Shown: positions 52,343 to 61,800 of the stretch, in pieces
How the letters are laid out: each line of letters begins with the position of its first letter
Position numbering within the stretch: position 1 is the first letter of the stretch
NCBI RefSeq assembly: GCF_013204845.1
Contig: NZ_JABMKY010000019.1
Location: forward strand, 62,001-126,000
DNA length: 64,000 nucleotides
Origin: Paenibacillus qinlingensis
GTDB taxonomy: Bacteria; Bacillota; Bacilli; Paenibacillales; NBRC-103111
Direction of reading: 5' to 3'
Made by a program: the position numbers and the translations under genes
The notes under the pieces: generated by a model
What the model saw: only the letters and a program-made list of their open reading frames with translations
Told to the model about the DNA's origin: nothing
Databases searched by the model: none

Positions 52343-53089
52343 ATGAAGCTCTCCGTTTGTATGGATGCGCTCTATAAGGGGCGTGATTTTAGGGAAAGTG
52401 TGAATGAACTGAAAGAGATTGGTTACGATACAATTGAGTTCTGGTCCTGGTGGCAAAAGGATATTGACGTCGTCGCTGATGCTGTGGCTGAAGCGGGAGT
52501 TTCGATTTCGACATTTTGCACGAAGTTCGCGAGTTTGGTTGATCCAACTCAGCGTAATGTCTATCTCGAAGGACTCATCGAATCGATCGCTGTTGCGAAG
52601 CGACTGAATTGCACGAAGCTCATTACCCAAGTTGGACAAGAGATCGAAGGGGTGTCGCGAGAAGCTCAGACGCAATCGCTGATCGAGGGGCTGCGGGCTT
52701 GTGTGCCACTTTTGGAAAAAGAGGGCGTAACGCTGCTAATTGAACCGCTGAACACGCGTGTTAATCATCAAGGGTATTTCTTGGCTTCATCCGAAGAAGC
52801 TTTCGATATTATCAAACAAGTAGGAAGCCCTTATGTGAAAGTTTTGTTCGATATCTACCATCAACAAATCACCGAAGGAAATGTAATCGCTAACCTACGT
52901 GAGAATATAGCGTGGATTGGCCATTTTCATGCAGCTGGCAACCCTGGTAGACACGAGCTCGACAATGGTGAGCTGAATTATGAGCAGATTTTCAGAGCCA
53001 TTGATGAGACTGGTTTTGAGGGGCATATGGGGCTGGAATATTTCCCATTAGAGGCGCCGGAGGTTGGGCTTCGAAAACTGCTAAAGTGA
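52343..53089 (+). CDS. hydroxypyruvate isomerase-like TIM-barrel protein
   Basis: A 248-residue xylose-isomerase-like TIM barrel closest to hydroxypyruvate isomerase (Hyi/OtnI). Such enzymes interconvert hydroxypyruvate and tartronate semialdehyde or related keto-acids. The metal-site Glu is in LLIEPLNTRVNHQGY, with an Asp in VKVLFDIYHQQI, HFHAAG, and a terminal Glu in MGLEYFP. ATG at 52343 follows AGAGGG. It is divergent from corA and otherwise isolated, followed by two copies of the repeated C-rich element. Confidence 0.85.
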   Translation: MKLSVCMDALYKGRDFRESVNELKEIGYDTIEFWSWWQKDIDVVADAVAEAGVSISTFCTKFASLVDPTQRNVYLEGLIESIAVAKRLNCTKLITQVGQEIEGVSREAQTQSLIEGLRACVPLLEKEGVTLLIEPLNTRVNHQGYFLASSEEAFDIIKQVGSPYVKVLFDIYHQQITEGNVIANLRENIAWIGHFHAAGNPGRHELDNGELNYEQIFRAIDETGFEGHMGLEYFPLEAPEVGLRKLLK

Positions 53090-53132
53090 GAACTATAGGG
53101 AGCGCGGCTGTCAGGTTGGAAAACACGAAACA

Positions 53133-53257
53133 TTTGTAACACAATTGGAACATTCTTGTTACAGTCCTCTAACATAGAAAGGGTATTATAATAAACAAGA
53201 CCCCCTTTTTTAATATAAACTTTGGACCTGGCCCCGTTGGCTAGGTCCCTTTTTTTA
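53133..53257 (+). ncRNA. repeated element with C-rich tract and terminator, copy B (candidate small RNA)
   Basis: GTAACA-N15-TGTTAC dyad (53136-53162), TATTATAAT (53184-53192), AAACAAGACCCCC, AT-rich linker, terminator hairpin (GGACCT...AGGTCC, about 53224-53248) with a T-run. It is in tandem with copy C, 152 bp apart, and shares the core with copy A at 17.9-18.0 kb. No good -35 hexamer is seen in any copy, so the upstream dyad could be an activator site. Confidence 0.5.
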
Positions 53258-53285
53258 TTTCAGAGCATGTCAGGTTCTAAACGAG

Positions 53286-53410
53286 ATGTAACACAATTGG
53301 AACATTCCCGTTACAGTCCTCTAACATAGAAAGGGTATTATAATAAACAAGACCCCCCTTTTTAATATAAACTTTGGACCTGGCCCCGTTGGCTAAGGTC
53401 CCTTTTTTTG
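53286..53410 (+). ncRNA. repeated element with C-rich tract and terminator, copy C (candidate small RNA)
   Basis: Near-identical to copy B: dyad GTAACA (53288-53293)/CGTTAC (53309-53314), TATTATAAT, AAACAAGACCCCCC with one more C, terminator and T-run to about 53408. Differences from B are mainly in loops and the C-tract. Confidence 0.5.
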
Positions 53411-53536
53411 TTTGAGTGAGTGGATCGTTCGGAGCAAGTTTATCGTTCTTGCCATTCACAATGCTTGTGACAGATTAGCGCAGCCAGTTCTTACTATATA
53501 AAATAAAAAGAACAGCCTCAGCTGCTCCTTTATTAC

Positions 53537-53806
53537 CTAGGTTTGAATACGAAAACGTTGCAGCAATAAATACCCGCTAGTGCTAGTCGTTCTTTTTTGA
53601 TAGACGATTTTGAAATCATCTAATAAACAACCCAATGCCGTACTAAGCAATCCATTGGTTACCAATGTAGCCCGGCAAGGTTGCGAACTGCCTATTACAC
53701 GTGCAGCAGTAATCCTCCGAGGGGAGCCGGCAATCAGAGGGTTTCTAGACCAACGAATCAATACTAAGTCAGGTTGACGAACAGCTTTTACGTTTACGCA
53801 AGCCAT
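53537..53806 (-). CDS. small basic protein, unknown
   Basis: An 89-residue protein I do not recognise, rich in Arg and hydrophobics (MACVNVKAVRQPDLVLIRWS at the start, GYLLLQRFRIQT at the end). ATG at 53806 has GAGGTGATAGG immediately upstream on the minus strand, a strong site; the in-frame GTG at 53815 overlaps it. No membrane segment is obvious. It stands alone between the repeated elements and the haemoglobin gene. Its ribosome site makes it a likely real gene. Confidence 0.55.
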   Translation of the reverse strand: MACVNVKAVRQPDLVLIRWSRNPLIAGSPRRITAARVIGSSQPCRATLVTNGLLSTALGCLLDDFKIVYQKRTTSTSGYLLLQRFRIQT

Positions 53807-53971
53807 TCCTATCACCTCGTTTCTAGTTAGTATCCGTATCTGTATATAGAATGCATGCTAGATAGACGGTGTGCGGGACAAAGGCGGAAATAGAAACCAT
53901 AGATAATTTCGCAAACTTCTGGATAATATAACTAGCTAGAAAGCTTTACATGTTGAAGGAGGATATACATA

Positions 53972-54334
53972 GTGAGTGAACCAACGTTATACGATAAGCT
54001 TGGCGGAGAAGGGGCCATTACGGCCGTGGTGGACTACTTCTATGAGCTGGTTTTGGCAGATGAGACCGTCAATCACTTTTTTAACAACACGGATATGGAA
54101 AAGCAGCGTAAGCATCAGGCGAAATTTTTTAGTTTTGCGTTAGGGGGACCGAATCAGTATACAGGGGCATCCATGGCCAAAGTGCATGCAGGGATGAATC
54201 TGCAGGAAGAGCATTTCAAAGCGATTACCACGCATCTGCATGATGCGCTTGCTCATTTTGAGGTGGGGGCAGATAAGATTGATCAAGTGTTGGCGAAGGT
54301 GTCTACGTTGAAGGACGATATTTTACATAAATAA
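53972..54334 (+). CDS. truncated haemoglobin, group I
   Basis: A 120-residue 2-on-2 globin. It has the group I start (TLYDKLGGEGAITAVVDYFYELVLAD), the distal-side FFNNTDMEKQRKHQAKFFSFALGGPNQYTG, and the proximal histidine in SMAKVHAGMNLQEEHF. Such proteins bind O2 or NO and protect respiration from nitrosative stress. GTG at 53972 follows GAAGGAGG with 9-bp spacing. Monocistronic, closed by a terminator. Confidence 0.93.
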   Translation: MSEPTLYDKLGGEGAITAVVDYFYELVLADETVNHFFNNTDMEKQRKHQAKFFSFALGGPNQYTGASMAKVHAGMNLQEEHFKAITTHLHDALAHFEVGADKIDQVLAKVSTLKDDILHK

Positions 54335-54349
54335 GTGTTGTTAAAAGGG

Positions 54350-54396
54350 AGGGTTTCCCAATGGCCATTTATATGGCGGGGAAATCCTTTTTTTTT
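54350..54396 (+). terminator. terminator of the haemoglobin gene
   Basis: GGGTTTCCC near 54351 pairs with GGGGAAATCC at 54378-54387, with GGCCAT/ATGGC inside, followed by a run of nine T. Confidence 0.8.
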
Positions 54397-54458
54397 GGAA
54401 TAAGTGTATATTCGCATCTTTGACAAGGTCGCATACACGAGGTCATTCTATTTGCAAA

Positions 54459-54491
54459 AAAGGGACTCAGCCACATAGGCTGAGTCCCTTT
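54459..54491 (-). terminator. terminator of the GH2 gene
   Basis: AAAGGGACTCAGCC (54459-54472), loop ACATA, GGCTGAGTCCCTTT (54478-54491). On the minus strand it is followed by a T-run. Confidence 0.9.
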
Positions 54492-54494
54492 CCC

Positions 54495-56207
54495 TTACCG
54501 TTCCGAGCGATAAATCTCCTTCACTAGGCGATAGGCCAATTTCGGCTTGCGATACTCGCTCAGCAATCCTTTATTATTGAAGCTCCGCGCGCGATCGCGG
54601 AAGTAAGGTCGGTCACTCCGCACATCGACGCGAATGTCGGCGAAGTGCCAAATGAGCGTCCCGACGATGCGAGGGTCGTCGCGGAAGATTTTCAAAGCGC
54701 GCGTAACGACATCGGCTTGATAGTCTTCGCTGAACAGGCGTGGCTCCCAGCCAGCATCGCCAAAAATCCCCGCCGCGCCGAACTCGCTCATGATCACAGG
54801 CTTGCCAGCGGCACCGTGCTTCTCCGCATTCAGGAAGTAGTTCTGCAGCATGGTACTAAATCCATCCACGCTGCCTTCATACCAGCCGTAATATTTGTTA
54901 ATCCCGATAACGTCAAAATACGATAATACGATATCTTCCTCCGGCTGCATTGTAGCGTAAGTGACGAGTCGGCTTGCGTCCATGCTGCGGATTTTGCTCA
55001 CGAAAGCCTTCGTCAGCTCTAGCGCTTCCTGGGTACGTGTATCGATTTCGTTGTGCGCTCCCCAGAAAATGATAGAAGGATGATGGTAGTCCCGATTGAT
55101 CATTTCGCCAAGCATGTGAACGCCGCGCTCTCTGAAGATCGGGCTTGCCAGCGTCTCCACACTCATGAAACAACCCCACATTGGAATCTCACTCCAGAGC
55201 AGCATCCCGTGCTCATCAAGCAGATCGATCCATAACTGGCTTTGCGGATAATGGGAGCCACGAACGATATTGCAGCCCATGTCGGTCAAAATGTCCAGAT
55301 CTTTCAACATCAGTTTCGGCGGGAAAGCAAATCCCCATTCGGGATGCTCCTCATGACGATTCACGCCTTGCAGGTACAACTTTTTACCATTGAGCAGAAT
55401 GTCACTGCCCTGAACCTCAACCGTACGGAAGCCAGTCCGATCGATAAGATCATCTTCACCAGCTTTGACAGTAAAGGTATAGAGTGCAGGCTGCCCGACA
55501 TCCCAACGCTTAATATTGGTCATGCTTCCACTCAGGGAAAGGCTAGTCGTTTGACCGGCTGTAATCGTGACAGGACCAGCGGAGAGGGAAAGTCCTTCCG
55601 TACTAGCACTTACCTCAAGCTGACAATCCTCTTGGCTTAGCGAACTGACTTGAATATGCAACTGAACATCGGCTGTATCGTCCTTTAATTGATAATCAAT
55701 TTTCAGGGAGTCAATGTAGACATCCGGAAGCTCCTGAAGTTCAACAGAACGAATGATCCCTCCGTAGGAGTGCCAGTCAGCGATATCTGTCGGCAAAGTT
55801 TGCCAATCAACGGTGTTATCCACGCGAATCACGAGTTCATGCTTGCCTGCAGTTAGGTGGGGAAGAATCATCGAGAACTGTGTAAACCCGCCAAAATGGT
55901 AGCCAATATGCTGCCCATCCACATACACATCCGCATGGTGAAGAATGCCTTCAAATACGAGTCGAATATTCGCGTCTTGCCGTGTATCAAAATAGGTGCG
56001 ATACCAAGCGGCACCAATATAATCGTAAGTACCTAACTCGTTATTCCAACAGGAAGGGACGACGGACTTTTTCGATCCGGCAGGGAAGGTTGATGCCCAC
56101 CCCTCAGAAACACCTTTATTGTCAGGATCCGTGATGAAATCCCATAAACCATCCAAAATTCGAGTAGGTCGTAAGTTATGCTGCTGAAAAGTACGTATCA
56201 CGAGCAT
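54495..56207 (-). CDS. uidA: GH2 beta-glucuronidase
   Basis: A 570-residue family GH2 glycosidase, most like beta-glucuronidase, releasing glucuronic acid from oligosaccharides or conjugates. It has an N-terminal sugar-binding jelly roll, an immunoglobulin-like middle domain, then the TIM barrel with the GH2 signature LQGVNRHEEHP. The acid/base Glu is E387 in WGAHNEID and the nucleophile E475 in IMSEFGAAG. No signal peptide, so it is cytoplasmic. ATG at 56207 follows GAAAGGGGC. It is divergent from an AraC regulator, 113 bp apart. Beta-galactosidase activity is a less likely alternative, given length and motif spacing. Confidence 0.87.
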   Translation of the reverse strand: MLVIRTFQQHNLRPTRILDGLWDFITDPDNKGVSEGWASTFPAGSKKSVVPSCWNNELGTYDYIGAAWYRTYFDTRQDANIRLVFEGILHHADVYVDGQHIGYHFGGFTQFSMILPHLTAGKHELVIRVDNTVDWQTLPTDIADWHSYGGIIRSVELQELPDVYIDSLKIDYQLKDDTADVQLHIQVSSLSQEDCQLEVSASTEGLSLSAGPVTITAGQTTSLSLSGSMTNIKRWDVGQPALYTFTVKAGEDDLIDRTGFRTVEVQGSDILLNGKKLYLQGVNRHEEHPEWGFAFPPKLMLKDLDILTDMGCNIVRGSHYPQSQLWIDLLDEHGMLLWSEIPMWGCFMSVETLASPIFRERGVHMLGEMINRDYHHPSIIFWGAHNEIDTRTQEALELTKAFVSKIRSMDASRLVTYATMQPEEDIVLSYFDVIGINKYYGWYEGSVDGFSTMLQNYFLNAEKHGAAGKPVIMSEFGAAGIFGDAGWEPRLFSEDYQADVVTRALKIFRDDPRIVGTLIWHFADIRVDVRSDRPYFRDRARSFNNKGLLSEYRKPKLAYRLVKEIYRSER

Positions 56208-56320
56208 TAAGCCCCTTTCATGTATGTTTCGTAAAGCGTATCATAGAAGAAGAGTTCATTTGAATGGATAAACCTCATCTCTATTTGTCAAAATCGCTAC
56301 AAGGCTGGTGAACGACGCCA

Positions 56321-57133
56321 TTGAATAACCATCGTATTTATCATCATCGGCTTTCGTATGAGAAGCCACCCGAACCTGGTTGGAAAGATATTCGCAATAC
56401 GACAGATGTGCACTCACTGTATTGGATTCGGAGTGGGGAAGGGGAGTTTCATCATGAGATGAATGAAGTTCCGCTGCATGTACAAGCCGGGAGTTTGTTT
56501 TATTTGAAGCCCGGGTTTAAACTAAACATGACTTCATCTACTGAGAATCCATTATGTATTAGGATGCTCCTATTCGATGCTTTTGATATCCCTTATGAGC
56601 ATCTTAATTGGCTTAAGCCGGTTCCTGTAGAGGAACTGCGGATCCCTTTTTATAAACCGTACACGTTAGAACAATCAGATTGGCTGGAAGCACAATTTAG
56701 TCGCTTATGGTCAATGAGAGGAACGGATCCGCATGAACGACAAGCGGAATTCCAATATGTCTTATCACGATTAATCCAATTTATGAAGGATACGGATACG
56801 TCTAGTGATCCCTACATGAAAGCCTTTCTGCAAGCGAAGCTGTGGTTGGAAACCTGCTATCATCAACCTATTCGGCTGGAAGAACTGGCGAAAACCTACC
56901 ATATCTCCGTGTCGCAATTACGCAAAATGTTTATGAAGCATGTGGGCATCTCGCCCAAGGCGTATTTAAATCAGATTCGGAATGAGCAGGCGAAGACGAT
57001 GCTTTTGCTAACCGATGAGCCCATGAAGGCGATCGCGGATGCTTGCGGATTTGCAGATGAGTTTCATTTTGGTAAAATGTTTCGAGTATGGAACGAGATT
57101 TCACCGGTTCGTTTTCGAACAATGAACAAATAG
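56321..57133 (+). CDS. AraC-family regulator, divergent from GH2
   Basis: A 270-residue regulator with an N-terminal cupin (SLYWIRSGEGEFHHEMNEVPLHVQAGSLFYLKPG) and a C-terminal AraC double helix-turn-helix (LEELAKTYHISVSQLRKMFMKHVGISPKAYLNQIR; MKAIADACGFADEFHFGKMFRVWNEISPVRFR). It starts at TTG 56321, the only reasonable codon, with a weak AAGGCTGG site. Divergent from the glucuronidase gene, so it most likely controls it in response to a uronide. It is 18 bp before the CYTH gene and may share its transcript. Confidence 0.86.
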   Translation: MNNHRIYHHRLSYEKPPEPGWKDIRNTTDVHSLYWIRSGEGEFHHEMNEVPLHVQAGSLFYLKPGFKLNMTSSTENPLCIRMLLFDAFDIPYEHLNWLKPVPVEELRIPFYKPYTLEQSDWLEAQFSRLWSMRGTDPHERQAEFQYVLSRLIQFMKDTDTSSDPYMKAFLQAKLWLETCYHQPIRLEELAKTYHISVSQLRKMFMKHVGISPKAYLNQIRNEQAKTMLLLTDEPMKAIADACGFADEFHFGKMFRVWNEISPVRFRTMNK

Positions 57134-57151
57134 AGAGGGGCTAACCGAATT

Positions 57152-57643
57152 ATGGGTGCCGAGATTGAAAGAAAGTATTTATTGCCCGCATTTCCTGCGG
57201 CTGAACTAGCGAATAACGAGTTGACCCAAGTGTCTAAGCAATACATTTATCAGACGTATTTGGCCTTCTCGGACGATCAAGAAATTCGCGTACGCCAGCT
57301 GGTAGACAGCTCTGGAGAATCACACTATACGCACACGTTCAAGTCAGGACATGGGATGGTTCGAGAAGAAGTAGAGTACAGCATCACGGAGCCTATCTAT
57401 AAACAGCTGCTTGAGCGAACTGGATTAATTCCATTAGAGAAGATTCGTACGACCCTCGAAGCGGATGGGGTTACTTATGAAATCGATGAGTATAAACAAA
57501 TTGACCTGCTTGTCGTTGAAGTCGAATTCCCAAATTTGGAGGCTGCGCAGCAGTTTGTACCACCGGGTTGGTTCGGCAGAGAGTTGGGCTCGGAGGAAGA
57601 GTTTCGTAATAAATCAATGTGGGTAGCTTTACAGAAACGCTAA
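57152..57643 (+). CDS. CYTH-domain protein
   Basis: A 163-residue CYTH (class IV adenylate cyclase/thiamine triphosphatase) tunnel-fold protein. The signature is EIERKYLL at residues 4-11. Paired basic and acidic residues in EIRVRQL, THTFKSGHGMVREEVEYSI and YEIDEYKQIDLLVVEVEF line a metal/triphosphate tunnel. Bacterial members hydrolyse tripolyphosphate or thiamine triphosphate; the substrate here is unknown. ATG at 57152 follows AGAGGGG with a longer spacer. Confidence 0.88.
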   Translation: MGAEIERKYLLPAFPAAELANNELTQVSKQYIYQTYLAFSDDQEIRVRQLVDSSGESHYTHTFKSGHGMVREEVEYSITEPIYKQLLERTGLIPLEKIRTTLEADGVTYEIDEYKQIDLLVVEVEFPNLEAAQQFVPPGWFGRELGSEEEFRNKSMWVALQKR

Positions 57644-57670
57644 TTCCGTGGGAAATGGTGGTAGAAAACG

Positions 57671-58264
57671 ATGCCTAGACCGCAATTGATTCTTGATGTT
57701 GCTGGCGTACTTGTGACGAATTTTTCACCGCAAGCTTGGAGCGGGTTTTCAAGTGGGGAGGATGACGGGGCGCTGGTTTCCTTGCCTCATCGGTTTAAGG
57801 AAATTAAGAATGATCTGTGGGTCGGTACAATGACAGAAGAGGGCTTCTGGATTTGGCTGAACGAATTGTTCCCAAATCTGGCCTCCAAGGTGGATCGTTC
57901 TTGGATTCTCCAGCAATTAAAGCCATTAACAGCGATGGAGCATGTGGAGGCTTGGAGTCAACACGCAGATATTCACTTGCTGAGTAATCATCGGATCGAG
58001 TGGCTGACTCATCTGCTGGATCCTATTCTTCCTTTTTTGCGAAGCACAACCATCTCGAGTGAGGTTGGCTACTGTAAACCTAATCGTGAGGTTTACGAAA
58101 GGGTTCAAACACATTTTCCGAAAGAGCACGCGGCGGTCTTGTTTGTAGATGATCAAGAGAAAAACCTTGTGCCAGCGAGATCTTTGGGTTGGAATACGTT
58201 ACTGGCCGATGCTGAAGAGGCTTGGATGGATCAGGTTACTACTTTTTTAAATGATAGGGCATAG
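57671..58264 (+). CDS. HAD-superfamily hydrolase
   Basis: A 197-residue HAD phosphatase-like protein. Motif I is LDVAGVL (nucleophile D8; the second Asp is Ala, as in the DxGG-type HAD-IA subgroup). Motif II Ser or Thr is in HLLSNHRIEW, motif III Lys in VGYCKPNREVYERV, and motif IV is VLFVDDQEKNLVPARSLGW. ATG at 57671 follows GGTGG. It lies 27 bp after the CYTH gene, possibly cotranscribed. Substrate unknown; loss of the general acid could favour haloacid or phosphosugar substrates, or a non-enzymatic role. Confidence 0.85.
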   Translation: MPRPQLILDVAGVLVTNFSPQAWSGFSSGEDDGALVSLPHRFKEIKNDLWVGTMTEEGFWIWLNELFPNLASKVDRSWILQQLKPLTAMEHVEAWSQHADIHLLSNHRIEWLTHLLDPILPFLRSTTISSEVGYCKPNREVYERVQTHFPKEHAAVLFVDDQEKNLVPARSLGWNTLLADAEEAWMDQVTTFLNDRA

Positions 58265-58409
58265 ATTGTTTCCTTCCCCTCCCAGATTCATTAGCGAAGT
58301 ATGAGTAAAAAACATGCTTATCTAAAAGTCTAGATAGAAGTTTTACAACAATTACTAGGTATCATCTAAGTATTGTAAGAACTTCTAAAGGAATTGCGAG
58401 GGGCCATCT

Positions 58410-58823
58410 ATGAATTTAATCGACTATTACCGTCAACAGTTTGTCGAGTTAACTGCCCAGTTTGAGAAAGTATGGGAGGAAGATTTGCATTATAAATTTG
58501 GTTATCTTTGGCGTTCACATGTGAGTTCCTCGTATAAAGAAATGTTCCAGATGACACAAACGAGACAAGAACCGCTTTATTTGATGTATGCCATGGAACT
58601 TCCCGAGTCTTATAAAAGAACGAACATTAGCGATGTTATCAAAAATGTAACTTCAGCCTACGAACTTTCCATGTATGTATTCTCAAGCAAAATTATGTTG
58701 ACATCCTGTGTTTCCATTGAAAATTTACAGCAAACTTCATTAGGCTTCATTAATCATGCTCGTGCGGAGATGATTGATTTAGTCTTCTCTGCGATTAAAC
58801 AAGTAGATTATGAAACTGTGTAG
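58410..58823 (+). CDS. hypothetical protein, 137 residues
   Basis: A helical, soluble-looking protein that I do not recognise. It has aromatic-rich text early (LIDYYRQQFVELTAQFEKVW, then YKFGYLWRSH) and a mixed hydrophobic middle (MYVFSSKIMLTSCVSIENL). ATG at 58410 follows GCGAGGGG with 7-bp spacing. The preceding 145 bp lack a gene. It is followed by the hybrid kinase gene 68 bp downstream and could be its partner, but nothing in the sequence shows this. Confidence 0.7.
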   Translation: MNLIDYYRQQFVELTAQFEKVWEEDLHYKFGYLWRSHVSSSYKEMFQMTQTRQEPLYLMYAMELPESYKRTNISDVIKNVTSAYELSMYVFSSKIMLTSCVSIENLQQTSLGFINHARAEMIDLVFSAIKQVDYETV

Positions 58824-58891
58824 ACCATACATAATTCGACATCTATAATAGGTGTAGATAGACGAGACTGCAATCCGATGGGGTGAGTACG

Positions 58892-61800
58892 ATGTTGAGA
58901 GACTTATTAAACAATTTCTCGCTTGTTGCCGTATTTGTTTTTATATCGATTCAAATTTTTTACTCCCCCAAATTACAAAAGGCAGCACAATGGAAATTTC
59001 AGATTTTGGCAGGTATAGCGCACGGGCTATTCGGAGTTATGCTTGCTTATACTGGGGTCCATGTGAGCGAACGGCATATCCTAGATTTGAAAGCGGTTGC
59101 AATATTAATGGCTACGTTCATTGGTGGCAGCGTTTCTGGTTTTATTACTACAGTTATTATCATTATTGGCAGGACGATGATCGATCCAGCGGTTTTGTTT
59201 CGCGTATCGCTGCTAGGCTTCATTATATATGCAGGCTGTTTACTTATCCATTACTACATCAGAGATTACTGGAAGAAATGGTTCCTGCTCGTATTATGTC
59301 CTGTAAGCGTGTTATTCGTGGATATGGTCCTTATCTATAAGCTTCCTACGGAGCTTGTTATTCCGAATTTAGTTTTACATTTAGGGGCGGGCATGTTCGT
59401 TGCAGGACTTTTCCGTTACTTCTTACGCTCCGAAGAGCTCAAAAGGCAAGTACGACATATTCAACAGGAGCTATCTGATATTCTACGTTTCCAACCAGGT
59501 CTTACGTTTAAACTAAAAAAAATACAGAATTCGTTGGTATACACAATCATTGATGGTCAATTATTGCATCAGCTTGGGATTAAGCCAGATGACTTTTTCT
59601 ACAAGGATGTGCATGCGATTCCATCGTATTCGAAAGACGTTGCGCAATTTTTGCAATCCAAATATGAAGAAGCTTACCGAGGAAATCAAGTCTCCTATGA
59701 AATGGATGTACGTGGAAAAATCATTTTCACGACGTTACAGCCTGTTTTCGATGGTGAAGAGGTTGTTGAAGTCATAGGCTCGGCGACTGATGTTACGGAG
59801 AAGAGTCTTGCAGAACGTCGGATTCAGGAAAGTGAAGAGCGGAATCGGATTCTCGTAGAAAACTCGCAGGAGGGCATTCTGGGTTTTACAACGGAAGGCG
59901 AAATTACGTCAGTGAATCAAGCAGCAAGTCTACTTACACAAACTAGAGCTGAGGACATGCTAGGTCTTACAATGACTGCTTTTTTACCCTTATACGAGCA
60001 GGAGCTTTGGGAGCAGCACTTTCAAGAAGTGTTAACTAATGGTGATAATGTGAGATTCGAAATCGCGATTCCTTCGGCGGAGGGCCAGAGAAGAGACTAT
60101 CGGGTAACACTTTCAGCTTATCATCAGGCATCTGGTGAAGTGAAAGGGATTGTAGGTACGATTCACGATTTTACAGAAGCCTCTATGCGCCATGCGGCAG
60201 ATCAAGCCAATTTAGCGAAGAGTCATTTTATTGCCAAAATGAGTCATGAAATTCGAACGCCTTTGAATGGCATTATCGGGCTATCTCAGCTGTTAGGGAA
60301 GTCGCCGCTCTCCGAGCACCAGAAGCATTATTTAACCAATATTACCTCATCTTCGCATACGCTGTTAGGTATTATTAATGATGTGTTGGACTTTTCCAAA
60401 GTAGAAGCAGGCAAATTAGAAGTGGAACGAACGAGTTTTAATCTGGACGAGCTCTTGAAGGAGCTTTCCAGTATTTGTAGTGTACTATCAAAGAGTCAGC
60501 CCATAGAACTTATTTTCAGTACGCCTGCTGAGTTGCCCAGACGACTGCTTGGAGATCCGCTTCGGTTGAAGCAAGTATTGCTTAACCTCTGCAGCAATGC
60601 CATTAAATTTACGAGTGCAGGTTATGTGATGCTTCACATTGAGTTTGCTCCACGGGCATCCAGCGGGGAAATGATGCTGCGATTTAGCGTCGAAGACTCG
60701 GGGATTGGAATTTCGGCGGATCGACTTTCGTACATTTTTGAGCCTTTCTCTCAGGCGGATGGCTCAACAAGCCGCGAGTATGGAGGAACCGGTTTGGGAC
60801 TGCCGATCAGCCAACATTTGATCACGTTAATGGGCGGTGTGCTCCAAGCCGAAAGTATAATGGGAAGCGGGAGTCGTTTCTCATTTACCTTGCCTTTTCA
60901 AATTATAGAGCATAACGATCCGGATGAGTGGGACATTGGCGAGGGGAATGAGCCTTATCGTGTGCTGATTGTTGAGGATCATCCCCTTATGCGAAACAGC
61001 TTACAAGATACCTTAGAATCCTTCGCCCTCCTTGTAACGACGGTTCCTTCTTGGGATTCGTTGTTTAAACAACTAGGAGAGAAAATAGATGCGGAGGAAG
61101 ACTTTCAATGCCTCATCCTAGATATGGAAAGTGATGACATGTATGGTCTAGAGACTTGGGGTGCTCTCCTCGCTTCAATTCGCAGAGATCGAACGCGCTT
61201 AATTTGTCTGACTTCCTCTATGGGGAAGGAAGAGCTGCTTACCCTCCCTGAGGACATAAGGCCTGATGCCGTGCTGGTCAAACCGATTAGTCGACTAGAG
61301 CTATATCAGATGTTGGACTCTATGTTCCATCCAAAGCAGGAATCACGGGTGTCTGATCATGGACTGATGTCGAATCCTTCTGAGACTGAGGAGGAAAAGG
61401 GACACATTCTACTCGTTGAGGATAATGAAATTAATCAACAAGTGGCTATGGAGCTGCTCGAGGAACGCGGCTACAGGATTACGTTAGCGACTAATGGTCA
61501 AGAAGCATTGGACACGTTGGACAATGGCGAATTTGCGTTGGTTCTCATGGATATTCATATGCCAGTTATGGATGGCGTCGAGGCGACAAAACTTCTGCGT
61601 CTGAACCCAAGATTTCGCAAAATACCGATCATCGGGCTTACGGCTAACGTGGTGAAACAAGACCAAGAAGCGTACCTCCAAATAGGCATGAATGATGTGC
61701 TTAGCAAACCGCTGGATGTGAAGCTGCTGTTTCGAGTCATTCACAAATGGATGGAGCCCGAGAAGAGGAAGGAGCGCGAGCGGAGCTTCAAGCAACCGCA

